Shown: positions 14,567 to 24,209, counted from the first letter of the stretch. The stretch: 32,013 nucleotides of DNA from Lachnospiraceae bacterium (GCA_018056425.1 JAGPFR010000029.1:1-32013), one strand, 5' to 3'. The notes: a model not told the origin generated them from the letters alone. Numbers and translations: made by a program.

Positions 14567-17500
14567 TGCATTGCTGGAACCTGTAAAGGGACTGGCGGAT
14601 ATCGACAATATCAAAACGATCATTTCGGGAAACAGCGTAAGACTTCCCAAGGGAACCGTTTCTATCGCGGGATGCGGAGATTCACAAAAGCTCCACCTGA
14701 TAGCAGGTATCTCGGGGGAGGTTAAATGCCGCATCATCCTGACATATGACGACCTTCGTGCGAGAGCGATCGCTGATGAATTCAGGCTCTATGACGAGAA
14801 TACTTATTATTTCCCGGCAAAGGACCTGATTTTTTTCCAGTCGGATATTAACAGTAACGATCTGATAAGAGACCGTATCAGAACTTACAGAGGCCTTCTG
14901 GAAAAGGAAGAAGTAACCGTGGTCACTACTTTTGCCGCGCTTATGACAAGACAGCTTCCGGTTGATAATGACATGGCTGTCATAAATCTGAAAGCCGGCG
15001 GAACCGTTGACTCTTCAAAACTTGCGCGGAAACTTACTTTCCTCGGATATGAAAGATGCGCCCAGGCCCAAAGCCCGGGACAGTTTGCAATCCGCGGAGA
15101 TATCATAGACATCTATGACCTTACGGAAGATAACCCTTACAGGATCGAGGTATGGGGTGATGACATAGAATCGATCAGGTCATTCGATTCATATTCGCAA
15201 AGATCGATCGAACAGCTTGAGAGCATAAGCGTTTATCCCGCGTCCGAGATGCTGATGGATGACGAAAGGCTGGGTCAGGGTCTTGATCGCATCATGAAAG
15301 ATGCGGAAAGCAGAAGTGCAAAACTCAAAAAAGAGTTCAGGACCGAAGAAGGCGCAAGAGTTCTTGCCGACGCGAACAGACTTAAGGAAGATCTTACCGA
15401 GATAGGCAGAAAGCTTAATCTCGAAAGTTATCTTTTGTATTTTTATCCGGATGAGACGCTTTCTTTTCCTGCGTGGATCAGAAAACTCTTCGGTGACGAT
15501 GTGAGATTTTTTGCGGACGAGCCCGTAAGATGTATCGGTCAGGGCAAAGCCGTGGAGATGGAATTCAGGGAAAGCATAACATCCAGGCTCGAGAAGGGAT
15601 ATGCACTCCCCGGCCAGGCAGATCTGATATTCGGAACCGGACTGATCCTGGAAGAGATGGAAAGCTGCGGACTTGTCGGACTTTCCGTATTTGATTCTTC
15701 GAAGGAAGGATTTACTCCGGTATATAAATATGATATCGGCGGAAGAAATGTTCAGTCCTATAACGGCAATGCTGAACTTCTCGAAAAAGATCTTCTTTCA
15801 TTCAGGAAAAGAGGATACAGAGTTGTCATCTTCTCCCAGTCGAGAACAAGAGCTGACCGTATGCGTCAGGAACTGGAGAAGGACGGAATTCCCTGTGTAT
15901 ATACGGAAGAGCCCGTGGATTCTTTTCCCGAAGGCAGCATTACCATTATGCACGGATATGTCGAGAGAGGATTCGAATATCCGATGCTCGGTTTTGCGGT
16001 TATCGCAGAGAATGATATTTTCGGCGGACGCATCAGGAAGAAAAAGAAGAAGAGATCATCGACATATACCGGAAGCAGGATTGCCGCACTTGAAGATCTG
16101 CATCCCGGAGACTACGTCGTTCACGAGACATACGGACTCGGAGTTTATAAAGGGATAGAGAAGATCTCATCGGGAGATTCGGTCAAGGATTATATCAAGC
16201 TTGAGTATTCGGGCGGCGGAGTATTGTACGTACTTGCCACGGAACTTGATATGGTTCAGAAGTATGCTTCTGCGGATATCGATAAGAAACCCAAGGTAAA
16301 CAGACTCGGAGGCAAGGAGTGGGAGAAGACCAAGACAAGGGCAAGGGAATCTGCGGAGGGTATCGCAAGAGATCTTGTCGAGCTCTATGCAAAGAGACAG
16401 GCGTCTCCCGGATTTATCTACGGACCCGATACCGTATGGCAGAGGGAATTTGAAGAGACATTTCCTTTTGAAGAGACCGAAGATCAGCTTGATGCGATAA
16501 GGGATACCAAAGCCGACATGGAAAGCGGTAAGGTAATGGACAGACTTATCTGCGGCGATGTAGGTTTCGGAAAAACGGAGATTGCGATCCGTGCCGCATT
16601 CAAGGCAGTTCAGGAAGGAAAACAGGTTGCATGCCTTGTTCCCACGACCATACTTGCGCAGCAGCATTATGCGACATTTACTCAGAGAATGAAGGATTTC
16701 CCCGTCGGAATAGGTCTGCTTTCCAGATTCAGATCCGCTGGGGAGATCAAAAAAACCATCGACGATCTGAGAAAAGGACTTATCGATATAGTCATCGGAA
16801 CGCACAGACTTTTATCGAATGATGTTGCATTCAAAGACCTCGGACTTCTGATAATAGACGAGGAGCAGAGATTCGGCGTATCGCATAAAGAGAAGATAAA
16901 AAAGCTCCGCGAGAATGTGGATGTACTGACCCTCTCCGCAACGCCCATTCCCAGAACTCTTGAGATGAGCCTAGCGGGAATAAGGGATATGAGCCTTCTT
17001 GAAGAGCCTCCCACGGACAGACAGCCCATCCAGACATTTGTATGCGAATACAATGAAGAGATGGTAAGGGAAGCGATCAGCAGAGAGCTTGCAAGAGGAG
17101 GCCAGGTATATTACCTCTACAACAATGTAAGGACCATCCCCGAGCATACCGATGCACTTCGCGAGATGCTTCCGAATGCGAGGATAGAATTTGCCCACGG
17201 TCAGATGAAGGAAAAAGAACTCGAAGATGTCATGTACGATTTTGTAAACGGTGACATCGATGTTCTGGTAAGCACGACCATCATCGAAACCGGTATGGAT
17301 ATTCCGAACGTTAACACTCTCATAATATATGATGCCGATAATTTCGGACTTTCACAGCTCTACCAGCTCAGAGGCCGTGTGGGAAGATCGTCGAGAGTTG
17401 CATTTGCTTTCCTGATGTACAGGAAGAACAAGATCCTTTCCGAAATCGCGGAGAAGAGACTGGGTGCCGTAAGAGAATTTACGGATCTCGGAAGCGGATA

Positions 17501-18131
17501 CAGGATCGCGCTCAGAGATCTTGAGATAAGAGGCGCCGGTAATCTTCTCGGAAAAACTCAGCACGGTCATATGGAAGCGGTAGGCTACGATCTGTATTGC
17601 AAGATGCTCGGTGAAGCGGTCGGAAGGCTTAAGGGCGAGGAAGTATATGATGATTTCTCGACGGTAATAAACCTCGACATCGACGCATATATTCCTCAGG
17701 AGTATATATTCAACGAAGAGCAGAAGCTTGATATGTATAAGAGGATCGCTTCGATCGAGAAGGAATCCGATCTCGGTGATATGAAGGACGAACTCCTCGA
17801 CAGATTCGGCAAGATCCCTCTGTCTGCGGAAAATCTTCTCAGAGTGGCTTACATGAGAAGACTCGGTCACAATATCTACATGACCGAGATTAAAGGCGGA
17901 AAGGGAACGATCACGTTTTCTTTTAAGGCGGATGCCATGGTGGATCCCGGCAAGATTCCCGAGATCCTTGCAAAGCATAAGAGACGTCTGAGCTTTTCCG
18001 CAAACGGTAAGGTGCCTACATTTACCTATCTGTATACGCCGGAAACACTCGTAGAAAAAGAAGAACAGAACCTGATGGCTCTGACCGAGATGCTCCTTGG
18101 CGATATGCAGGTCATGAAACTCGAGCAGTGA
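14553..18131 (+). CDS. mfd: Transcription-repair coupling factor Mfd
   Basis: Large ATP-driven DNA translocase that removes stalled RNA polymerase and recruits UvrA to the lesion. It is 1192 aa, normal for the family. In order: a UvrB-like N-terminal module (about 20-330), an RNA-polymerase-interaction CarD-like domain beginning VVHETYGLGVYKGIEKI near residue 522, and the RecG-like motor. The motor has Walker A GDVGFGKTE near 668, LIIDEEQRFGV near 766, motif III LSATPIPRTLEMSLAGIRD, and motif VI QLYQLRGRVGRSSR. The C-terminal TRCF autoinhibitory domain follows to about 1170. The frame is intact throughout. The start ATG lies inside the 3' end of pth, with no separate promoter evident. Confidence 0.97.
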   Translation: MKQNNALLEPVKGLADIDNIKTIISGNSVRLPKGTVSIAGCGDSQKLHLIAGISGEVKCRIILTYDDLRARAIADEFRLYDENTYYFPAKDLIFFQSDINSNDLIRDRIRTYRGLLEKEEVTVVTTFAALMTRQLPVDNDMAVINLKAGGTVDSSKLARKLTFLGYERCAQAQSPGQFAIRGDIIDIYDLTEDNPYRIEVWGDDIESIRSFDSYSQRSIEQLESISVYPASEMLMDDERLGQGLDRIMKDAESRSAKLKKEFRTEEGARVLADANRLKEDLTEIGRKLNLESYLLYFYPDETLSFPAWIRKLFGDDVRFFADEPVRCIGQGKAVEMEFRESITSRLEKGYALPGQADLIFGTGLILEEMESCGLVGLSVFDSSKEGFTPVYKYDIGGRNVQSYNGNAELLEKDLLSFRKRGYRVVIFSQSRTRADRMRQELEKDGIPCVYTEEPVDSFPEGSITIMHGYVERGFEYPMLGFAVIAENDIFGGRIRKKKKKRSSTYTGSRIAALEDLHPGDYVVHETYGLGVYKGIEKISSGDSVKDYIKLEYSGGGVLYVLATELDMVQKYASADIDKKPKVNRLGGKEWEKTKTRARESAEGIARDLVELYAKRQASPGFIYGPDTVWQREFEETFPFEETEDQLDAIRDTKADMESGKVMDRLICGDVGFGKTEIAIRAAFKAVQEGKQVACLVPTTILAQQHYATFTQRMKDFPVGIGLLSRFRSAGEIKKTIDDLRKGLIDIVIGTHRLLSNDVAFKDLGLLIIDEEQRFGVSHKEKIKKLRENVDVLTLSATPIPRTLEMSLAGIRDMSLLEEPPTDRQPIQTFVCEYNEEMVREAISRELARGGQVYYLYNNVRTIPEHTDALREMLPNARIEFAHGQMKEKELEDVMYDFVNGDIDVLVSTTIIETGMDIPNVNTLIIYDADNFGLSQLYQLRGRVGRSSRVAFAFLMYRKNKILSEIAEKRLGAVREFTDLGSGYRIALRDLEIRGAGNLLGKTQHGHMEAVGYDLYCKMLGEAVGRLKGEEVYDDFSTVINLDIDAYIPQEYIFNEEQKLDMYKRIASIEKESDLGDMKDELLDRFGKIPLSAENLLRVAYMRRLGHNIYMTEIKGGKGTITFSFKADAMVDPGKIPEILAKHKRRLSFSANGKVPTFTYLYTPETLVEKEEQNLMALTEMLLGDMQVMKLEQ

Positions 18132-18189
18132 CGGTGGTTTCCGTATTTACCGCATTTGTCAGTGATACCGATTTTGTCACTGCCCTAAA

Positions 18190-18218
18190 TTGAAAGAAAA
18201 GCTTGAATTTGGTATAAT
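18190..18218 (+). promoter_or_regulatory. Strong sigma-A-type promoter of the secreted repeat protein
   Basis: TTGAAA (18190-18195), 17-bp spacer, TATAAT (18213-18218). Five of six -35 bases and all six -10 bases match consensus. The start is near 18225, with a leader of about 40 nt before ATG 18264. Confidence 0.8.
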
Positions 18219-18263
18219 AACTGTTATCAAAAAATTAACCTTTATGTGTTGAAAGGGGGTTCT

Positions 18264-19409
18264 ATGAGAATTATAAGAAATCTCGTAATTGCCATGGCTT
18301 CGGCACTGTTTGTGATAGGCGTATCAGCCTTCGAAGCTCAGGCAGCACCCGTCAAAATGGCTGACGGAACCATGTTTGACGCAGAGTATTATGCTGCAGC
18401 ATATCCCGATGTAGTAGCGGTATTCGGAAATAATGCCGATCTGCTCTACATGCATTACCAGCTTTGCGGTAAGGCAGAGGGAAGACTTGCGGTTGCACCT
18501 TCAGCCGCTGCTCCTTCACTTGCTACCGGAAGCACCGCAGCAGGAACATTCGATGCAGCATATTATGCTAAGAGATATCCCGATGTTGTGGCAGTACTCG
18601 GAACCGATCCCGCAGTCCTTAAGCTTCACTATGATCTCTATGGTAAGGCAGAAGGCAGATTCGGAAGCGCGGCAGAAGAGAATGCAGCAGGCGCTGCAGC
18701 AGTAACCGCTCCCGTTGCAGGAAATCCCGCAGCTCCCACTACCGGAGTTACCATTTCCTCGCTCGGATCAAGATACGCAGCAGTTTCTGCTGATGTAATG
18801 CTTGACGGAACCGGTACCGGATATCACGCAAAGATTTCCCTCCAGAACGGAATCGGAAGTGCCATCAGCTTCGGTATCCAGTATGACCTCTTCGGAGCAA
18901 AGCCCTATAACGGAAAGACTGTTTACTTATCAGAGAACGTTGTTAATAACCTTCCCGGCGGACAGGTTTACACCAGACACGGATTTGCACAGCTCGGCGT
19001 TCCTACCAATATCATGATCGTCCTTGATATGCAGACCGGACTTGTAGACCTCTATGTAAACGGAAGCCTTGTAGGACAGGTTGCAAATACCAATCTTCTC
19101 CAGGGACAGCTCAGCGCGGTTGTTGAAGGCGCAGCAAGAATTGACGGAGATACCGTATTTGCAAACTTCTCAAATGTAAGATTCAAGAAGCCCGGAACTT
19201 CCAATACAAACGGCGACAGAGTATTCTTCTGGCAGACCCAGAACACCAACGCAGGTATTGCTACCGCATATTCGGGATCAGCTCCCGGAGGATATTGCAC
19301 CTCCAGTAACATTACCGTAAGAGGAACCATCGTCGGCCTCGGCATATTTGACTGGGACAGCGCATATGCCAATGTATCCGGAATGGGTATATACGCAATG
19401 TGGCTGTAA
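18264..19409 (+). CDS. Secreted protein with two YYAxxYPDVV repeats
   Basis: A 381-aa exported protein of unknown function. It has a classical signal peptide: MRIIRN, a hydrophobic core, and a likely AQA-A cleavage near residue 28. Two tandem repeats of about 40 residues follow: FDAEYYAAAYPDVVAVFGNN to GKAEGRL, and FDAAYYAKRYPDVVAVLGTD to GKAEGRF, a module I recall from surface and secreted proteins of Lachnospiraceae. An Ala/Pro-rich linker (about 140-165) leads to a C-terminal domain of about 215 residues rich in beta-type sequence (GIQYDLFGAKPYNGKTVY, TNIMIVLDMQTGLVDLYVNGSLVG), reminiscent of a lectin-like jelly roll but not assigned. ATG 18264 is chosen because AAAGGGGG lies just upstream and it gives a normal signal peptide; an upstream GTG at 18246 precedes that site. 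It has its own strong promoter and terminator. Confidence 0.82.
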   Translation: MRIIRNLVIAMASALFVIGVSAFEAQAAPVKMADGTMFDAEYYAAAYPDVVAVFGNNADLLYMHYQLCGKAEGRLAVAPSAAAPSLATGSTAAGTFDAAYYAKRYPDVVAVLGTDPAVLKLHYDLYGKAEGRFGSAAEENAAGAAAVTAPVAGNPAAPTTGVTISSLGSRYAAVSADVMLDGTGTGYHAKISLQNGIGSAISFGIQYDLFGAKPYNGKTVYLSENVVNNLPGGQVYTRHGFAQLGVPTNIMIVLDMQTGLVDLYVNGSLVGQVANTNLLQGQLSAVVEGAARIDGDTVFANFSNVRFKKPGTSNTNGDRVFFWQTQNTNAGIATAYSGSAPGGYCTSSNITVRGTIVGLGIFDWDSAYANVSGMGIYAMWL

Positions 19410-19443
19410 GCCCTAAGCGGTAAAACTTAAATATAAGGCTCAG

Positions 19444-19483
19444 AACTCTGTACCGATCCCCGAGGTCGGTACAGAGTTTTTTT
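19444..19483 (+). terminator. Rho-independent terminator after the secreted repeat protein
   Basis: ACTCTGTACCGA (19445-19456) and TCGGTACAGAGT (19466-19477) form a perfect 12-bp stem with a 9-nt loop, followed by T6. Confidence 0.95.
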
Positions 19484-19533
19484 GTTGGCTGATTTGCACA
19501 AAAGACGGAAACTAAATTCGTTAATTGGTTTTC

Positions 19534-19562
19534 TTGTACTGTGGAAGCCCGTATTCTATAAT
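19534..19562 (+). promoter_or_regulatory. Promoter of the tetR-GH2-GPH-GTB-GH36 operon
   Basis: TTGTAC (19534-19539), 17-bp spacer, TATAAT (19557-19562). Transcription would start near 19569, giving a leader of about 143 nt, long for this window. An inverted repeat, GGAAACG (19563-19569) and CGTTTCC (19584-19590), starts directly after the -10 and would straddle the start site. Confidence 0.72.
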
Positions 19563-19659
19563 GGAAACGTGAAAACTAAAAATCGTTTCCTATAGTTTCT
19601 TATTATTTTCGATGTATTATCCGGTATCGGATTAATCGATTTGTCTTTCCCGGTATCGG
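19563..19659 (+). promoter_or_regulatory. Candidate operators in the leader of the tetR operon
   Basis: Three elements are visible. GGAAACG / CGTTTCC (19563-19569 and 19584-19590) is a 7-bp inverted repeat with a 14-nt centre. ATCCG-GTAT-CGGAT (19619-19632) is a perfect palindrome with 5-bp arms. The 10-mer CCGGTATCGG at its core (19621-19630) recurs exactly at 19650-19659. Any of these could be the TetR binding site; which one cannot be decided from sequence. The rest of the 19484-19712 gap shows no ORF. Confidence 0.45.
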
Positions 19660-19712
19660 CGTTTCATTATGTAACTGTTTCGTTTTTCTTATGATTCGAA
19701 AGGCAGGTTAAT

Positions 19713-20285
19713 ATGCAGGATCTCGCAAAACTCAGAAAAACAATACTGGAAGGCTGTATCGAAGTTTACGGTGAAAAAGGAATTAAATTCACAATGGACG
19801 ATCTGGCCAGGCATCTCGGGATGAGCAAGAAGACCATTTACACCGTCTATCGTGAAAAGAAAACACTCTTCATGGCGATGGTCGACTACGTATTCGATTC
19901 CATCAAAGAGAGTGAGAAGGCAGTCGTGGAAGATCCCGCGCTTTCAACCGTAGAGAAGATCAGAAAGATCCTCGGAGTTCTCCCGGACAGTTATAAGAAT
20001 GTGGATCTGAACCAGCTGTACATCCTTCGTGAGAAATATCCCGACATATATGTAAAGGTTGAAGAAAGACTTGAGACCGGATGGGATCTTACGATCTCGC
20101 TTATCGAACAGGGTATAAAGGAAGGCGTTATCAGATCGGTAAACATTGTTCTGGTAAAGATGATGTTCGAAGCTTCCCTCGAGCAGTTTTTCTCAAGAGA
20201 TATCCTCGTCAGAAACGATATCAGTTATCTGGAAGCACTTAATGAAGTCGTTGATATTATCGTAGACGGAATCACGGTTAAATAA
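19713..20285 (+). CDS. TetR/AcrR-family transcriptional regulator
   Basis: A 190-aa one-domain-plus-ligand-pocket regulator. The DNA-binding helix-turn-helix is at about 25-56: FTMDDLARHLGMSKKTIYTVYREKKTLFMAMV. The C-terminal part is helical and divergent, as usual for TetR ligand domains. It is the first gene of the sugar operon, 11 nt before the GH2 gene, so it is probably autoregulated together with the structural genes. TetR control of a glycoside operon is less common than LacI, AraC or GntR control. The ligand is unknown; a sugar or sugar-derived inducer is only a guess. Start ATG 19713 has AGGCAGG upstream. Confidence 0.88.
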   Translation: MQDLAKLRKTILEGCIEVYGEKGIKFTMDDLARHLGMSKKTIYTVYREKKTLFMAMVDYVFDSIKESEKAVVEDPALSTVEKIRKILGVLPDSYKNVDLNQLYILREKYPDIYVKVEERLETGWDLTISLIEQGIKEGVIRSVNIVLVKMMFEASLEQFFSRDILVRNDISYLEALNEVVDIIVDGITVK

Positions 20286-20296
20286 CGGAGGCCGAA

Positions 20297-22723
20297 ATGA
20301 AGGAAAGATTCTATTTAAGTGATAATTGGAAGTTTACGACTGTTTATGAAGACAGAATGCTTTTTCCCGAGTATGACGACTCGGCATTTGAGACCGTCAG
20401 GATTCCCCACACTGTCAAGGAAACGCCGTTTAATTATTTTGACGAATCAGAATACCAGATGCTGACTCTCTACAGGAAGCACATAGATGTTCCTGCAGAC
20501 TGGGAAGGAAAATGCATCAAGCTCACATTCGACGGAGCTGCTCATTATGCCGATGTCTACGTAAACGGCGACAGGGCTGCAAGGCATTATTGCGGATATA
20601 CCGCATTTACCGTAGACATCTCATCCCTTCTTAAATACGGATGCGAAAATCTTATCTCTGTCAAACTCGACAGCAGGGAAGACCTTGATCAGCCGCCTTT
20701 CGGTCATGTTATCGATTACATGACTTATGGCGGACTCTACAGAAATGTCTACCTCGATGTATATGACAATGCTCATATGGAGAGACTTTTCATATACTCG
20801 GAAATTAATGACACGAGTGTCAAACTTATTACGACCGCATATGTCGAAGGCGAAACGCAGGAGGGCACGGTTGTAAAAGAGTACATCAAAAAGCACGGCT
20901 CTGATGATGCAGAGCGTGAAATCGCATCATGGGAACTTCCTGCGGAAAGCTCTGCGATCTCAGTCGAGTGCAATCCCGGCGAAGTTGAGAAATGGTATCC
21001 CGAGGCACCCGTTTTATATGACGTAAGGGTTTCACTTACTGATAAGGGCGGCAAAATACTTGATGAGCAGATTGTCACAACGGGAATAAGAAGCGCGGTA
21101 TGGAAGACTGACGGCTTTTATTTAAACGGTGAGAAGTATCTTATCAGAGGTCTCAACCGTCACCAGAGTTATCCTTACGTGGGATATGCGATGCCGGATT
21201 CCGTACAGGCGGAAGATGCAAGGATCCTTAAGGATGAACTCGGTGTCAACGCGGTAAGAACTTCACACTACCCTCAGTCACAGGCTTTCATCTCCGAATG
21301 TGACCGGATAGGACTTCTCGTATTTACAGAGATTCCGGGATGGCAGCATATCGGCGGCGAAGACTGGAAGAAGCAGGCTGTGGAGAATGTTAAGGAGATG
21401 GTTCTTCAGTACAGAAATCATCCGTCGATAATTCTCTGGGGCGTAAGGATCAATGAGTCCGGAGACGATCACGACTTCTATACGCAGACCAATTCCTGTG
21501 CAAGAAGCCTCGATCCCTCGAGACAGACCGGAGGCGTAAGATTCCTTAAGAAGAGCGAACTTCTGGAGGATGTATATACCTTTAACGATTTCTCACATAC
21601 GGGCGGCAAGACCGACGGATGCAATCCCAAGAAAGCAGTCACGTCCGACGTGACCAAGCCTTATATCGTTACAGAGTACGGCGGACATATATATCCCACC
21701 AAGAGCTATGACGATGAGGATCACAGGAAAGAACATTCTCTCAGACATGCCAAAGTCCTTGACGGAGTTGCTTCCGAAGGAGATATCGCAGGTTCGTTCG
21801 GATGGTGTTTCTTTGACTACAATACGCACAAAGATTTCGGAAGCGGAGACCGTATCTGTTATCACGGCGTTAACGATATGTTCAGAAATCCCAAGCTTGC
21901 CGCTTATGTATATGCGGCACTCGGATCCCATGAACCGGTTCTTGAGCTTTCATCATCCATGGATATCGGAGAACATCCCGAGAGCAGGATCGGAGAAGCG
22001 TGGATATATACCAACGCAGACAGCGTCAAGATGTATAAGAACGACATACTCATCAAGGAATTCTTCCCTTCGGATTCACCTTACAAGTATCTGACCCACG
22101 GTCCCATTCTGGTTGATGATTATGTGGGCGATGCGATCAGAAAGGGAGAGGATTTCACACCCGCACAGGCTGAGGATGTAAAGTTCCTTCTCAATCAGTA
22201 TGCACTGTACGGAATGGATGATCTCGGACCCAAGGCAAAGGCCATCGCGGCAAAATGCCTCACCGTTTACAGAATGACAATGGATCAGGCAAACCAGCTC
22301 TACGGAAAATATGTCGGTAACTGGGGCGGCGATGCGATCACTTACAGATTCGATGCATTAAAGGGCGGCGAAGTCGTAAAGAGCATAACCAAGGAAGTTG
22401 TAAGAGAGATCAGACTTACCGCGGAGTGCTATAAGACCGAGCTTATCGAGAATGAAACTTACGATGTTGCTGCGGTAAGGATCATTGCCGAAGATCAGAA
22501 CGGAAATCATATTCCGTACTTTAATGAACCGGTACTTCTCAGGGCTGACGGTCCCGTGAAGATAATCGGACCTTCCGCGATCTCGCTTAAAGGCGGAATG
22601 GGAGGAACATATATCAAAACCGTCGGAGAAGAAGGGGAAGCGGTGCTTCACATAGTCAATATGCAGGCCGGGGAGATCAAAATCACATTTAATATCAAGG
22701 TGAACAGAGCACCTCAGATTTGA
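20297..22723 (+). CDS. Glycoside hydrolase family 2 (beta-galactosidase-like)
   Basis: An 808-aa cytoplasmic glycosidase with no signal peptide. In order: a GH2 sugar-binding jelly roll (about 1-165; FDGAAHYADVYVNGDRAARHYCGYTAF), an Ig-like domain (about 170-265), and a TIM barrel (about 270-570). Barrel motifs are GLNRHQSYPYVGYA, RTSHYPQS, the acid/base Glu387 in WGVRINES and the probable nucleophile Glu460 in YIVTEYGGH. C-terminal Ig-like domains end with a DUF4982/Big-type segment. GH2 covers beta-galactosidases, beta-glucuronidases and beta-mannosidases. The neighbouring GPH symporter and GH36 alpha-galactosidase favour a beta-galactoside-type substrate, but exact specificity is not visible. 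It is separated from tetR by 11 nt and has GGAGG at its start. Confidence 0.9.
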   Translation: MKERFYLSDNWKFTTVYEDRMLFPEYDDSAFETVRIPHTVKETPFNYFDESEYQMLTLYRKHIDVPADWEGKCIKLTFDGAAHYADVYVNGDRAARHYCGYTAFTVDISSLLKYGCENLISVKLDSREDLDQPPFGHVIDYMTYGGLYRNVYLDVYDNAHMERLFIYSEINDTSVKLITTAYVEGETQEGTVVKEYIKKHGSDDAEREIASWELPAESSAISVECNPGEVEKWYPEAPVLYDVRVSLTDKGGKILDEQIVTTGIRSAVWKTDGFYLNGEKYLIRGLNRHQSYPYVGYAMPDSVQAEDARILKDELGVNAVRTSHYPQSQAFISECDRIGLLVFTEIPGWQHIGGEDWKKQAVENVKEMVLQYRNHPSIILWGVRINESGDDHDFYTQTNSCARSLDPSRQTGGVRFLKKSELLEDVYTFNDFSHTGGKTDGCNPKKAVTSDVTKPYIVTEYGGHIYPTKSYDDEDHRKEHSLRHAKVLDGVASEGDIAGSFGWCFFDYNTHKDFGSGDRICYHGVNDMFRNPKLAAYVYAALGSHEPVLELSSSMDIGEHPESRIGEAWIYTNADSVKMYKNDILIKEFFPSDSPYKYLTHGPILVDDYVGDAIRKGEDFTPAQAEDVKFLLNQYALYGMDDLGPKAKAIAAKCLTVYRMTMDQANQLYGKYVGNWGGDAITYRFDALKGGEVVKSITKEVVREIRLTAECYKTELIENETYDVAAVRIIAEDQNGNHIPYFNEPVLLRADGPVKIIGPSAISLKGGMGGTYIKTVGEEGEAVLHIVNMQAGEIKITFNIKVNRAPQI

Positions 22724-22737
22724 TCAAAGGAGGCAAT

Positions 22738-24192
22738 ATGGACAACAAAAAATTATCGGGACGCGAAAAGGCGGCATACGGCTTAGGTGCAGTAGGCAAA
22801 GACATGGTGTACATGCTATCCGCAAGCTATGTCCTGTATTATTTTCAGGATCTGCTAGGAGTTAATTCGGTTGCAATGGGATTTATCCTTCTCGTTGCGA
22901 GAGTATTCGATGCGTTCAACGATCCCATCATGGGCGTTGTCGTAGCAAAGACCCATACCAGATGGGGAAGATTTCGTCCCTGGCTCCTTATCGGAACACT
23001 AACCAATGCTGTAGTTTTGTTTGCAATGTTCGCATGCCCTCCGAGTCTTGATGCAAAGGGACTTGTTGCATACGCTGCAATAACCTATATCCTCTGGGGC
23101 GTTACCTATACCATGATGGATATCCCTTACTGGTCAATGATCCCTGCTTTTACCAAGGGCGGTAAAGAAAGAGAAGGACTCACCACTCTTGCAAGAAGCT
23201 GTGCCGGAGTCGGAAGTGCACTCGTTACGATCTTTACCGTTAAGCTCGTAAAAATGCTCGGTGATACCTTTGCGGGAAGCGGAGCTTCCGATGTTGCAAG
23301 AGAGATCGTCGGTTTTAAGTATTTTTCTCTTATAATCGCAATCCTTTTCATTGTATTTATCATCATTACGTGTGTTGCCGTTAAGGAGCAGAGCCTTGTT
23401 GACATGAAGACCGCATCGGTCGGAGACATGTTCAAAGCGCTGATATCAAACGATCAGGCAATGACCGTTGTTGTTGCGATCGTTCTGATCAACACATCGA
23501 TCTATCTTACTTCAAACCTTGTGATCTATTTCTTTAAATATGATTTCGGAGGAGTAACCTGGGGCGACAGCTACACACTCTTCAACATGTTCGGCGGCGG
23601 AGTTCAGATCATTTCCATGATGGCGTTCTATCCTCTGCTCAGAAAGTTCTTAAGTAACGTTAAGATCTTCTATGTATGTATCATCAGTGCGGTAACCGGT
23701 TATGTTACGCTTTTTGCCATTGCGTTTACGAAAATGAGCTCCGTATACATCCTCTTTATACCCGGATTCTTCATCTTCGCGGCAAACGGAGTTCTTCAGG
23801 TTATCACAACCGTATTTCTCGCAAATACCGTTGACTACGGCGAACTTAAAAATGGCAGACGTGACGAGAGTGTCATTTTCTCGATGCAGACATTTGTAGT
23901 AAAGCTTGCAAGCGGCATTGCAGCATTTGCTGCATCTATCTGCCTCCAGATTAACCATCTTCAGAAGGATGTGGAGGATACAGCTGAGAAGATCGACTAT
24001 TCACTTGCTGTTTCCGCTTCATCAAAATTCGGTCTCAGGATGACCATGGCGGTTATTCCCGTAGTCGGTCTTATTATTGCTCTTACTGTTTTCTATAAGA
24101 AATACATTCTCACAGATGCCAAGATTTCCGAGATATCCATGCAGCTCGAAGCAAAGAAGACTAAGGATCCCTGGGATGAGGAGATAGAGTGA
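22738..24192 (+). CDS. GPH-family glycoside:cation symporter (MelB-like, MFS)
   Basis: A 484-aa membrane carrier of the glycoside-pentoside-hexuronide family, importing a sugar with Na+ or H+. It has twelve hydrophobic segments. The family-typical N-terminus is KLSGREKAAYGLGAVGKDMVYML, followed by the loop DAFNDPIMGVVVAKTHTRWGRFRPWLLIG (about residues 61-89), which carries the Asp residues used for cation binding in MelB, and DIPYWSMIPAF. A C-terminal cytoplasmic tail of about 30 residues follows the last helix. Start ATG 22738 has AAAGGAGG upstream, 15 nt after the GH2 stop. In context it would deliver the galactoside cleaved by the GH2 and GH36 enzymes. Confidence 0.92.
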   Translation: MDNKKLSGREKAAYGLGAVGKDMVYMLSASYVLYYFQDLLGVNSVAMGFILLVARVFDAFNDPIMGVVVAKTHTRWGRFRPWLLIGTLTNAVVLFAMFACPPSLDAKGLVAYAAITYILWGVTYTMMDIPYWSMIPAFTKGGKEREGLTTLARSCAGVGSALVTIFTVKLVKMLGDTFAGSGASDVAREIVGFKYFSLIIAILFIVFIIITCVAVKEQSLVDMKTASVGDMFKALISNDQAMTVVVAIVLINTSIYLTSNLVIYFFKYDFGGVTWGDSYTLFNMFGGGVQIISMMAFYPLLRKFLSNVKIFYVCIISAVTGYVTLFAIAFTKMSSVYILFIPGFFIFAANGVLQVITTVFLANTVDYGELKNGRRDESVIFSMQTFVVKLASGIAAFAASICLQINHLQKDVEDTAEKIDYSLAVSASSKFGLRMTMAVIPVVGLIIALTVFYKKYILTDAKISEISMQLEAKKTKDPWDEEIE

Positions 24193-24209
24193 CGGCAAAG
24201 GAGGATGAT

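Noticed and set aside
18132-18189. Terminator after mfd
   Set aside because: CAGTGA and TCACTG around 18160-18182 form only a 6-bp stem with an 11-nt loop and no T run, so I could not support it.
19563-19659. Short CRISPR-like repeat array
   Set aside because: Only two copies of a 10-mer, no regular spacer-repeat pattern and no cas genes.
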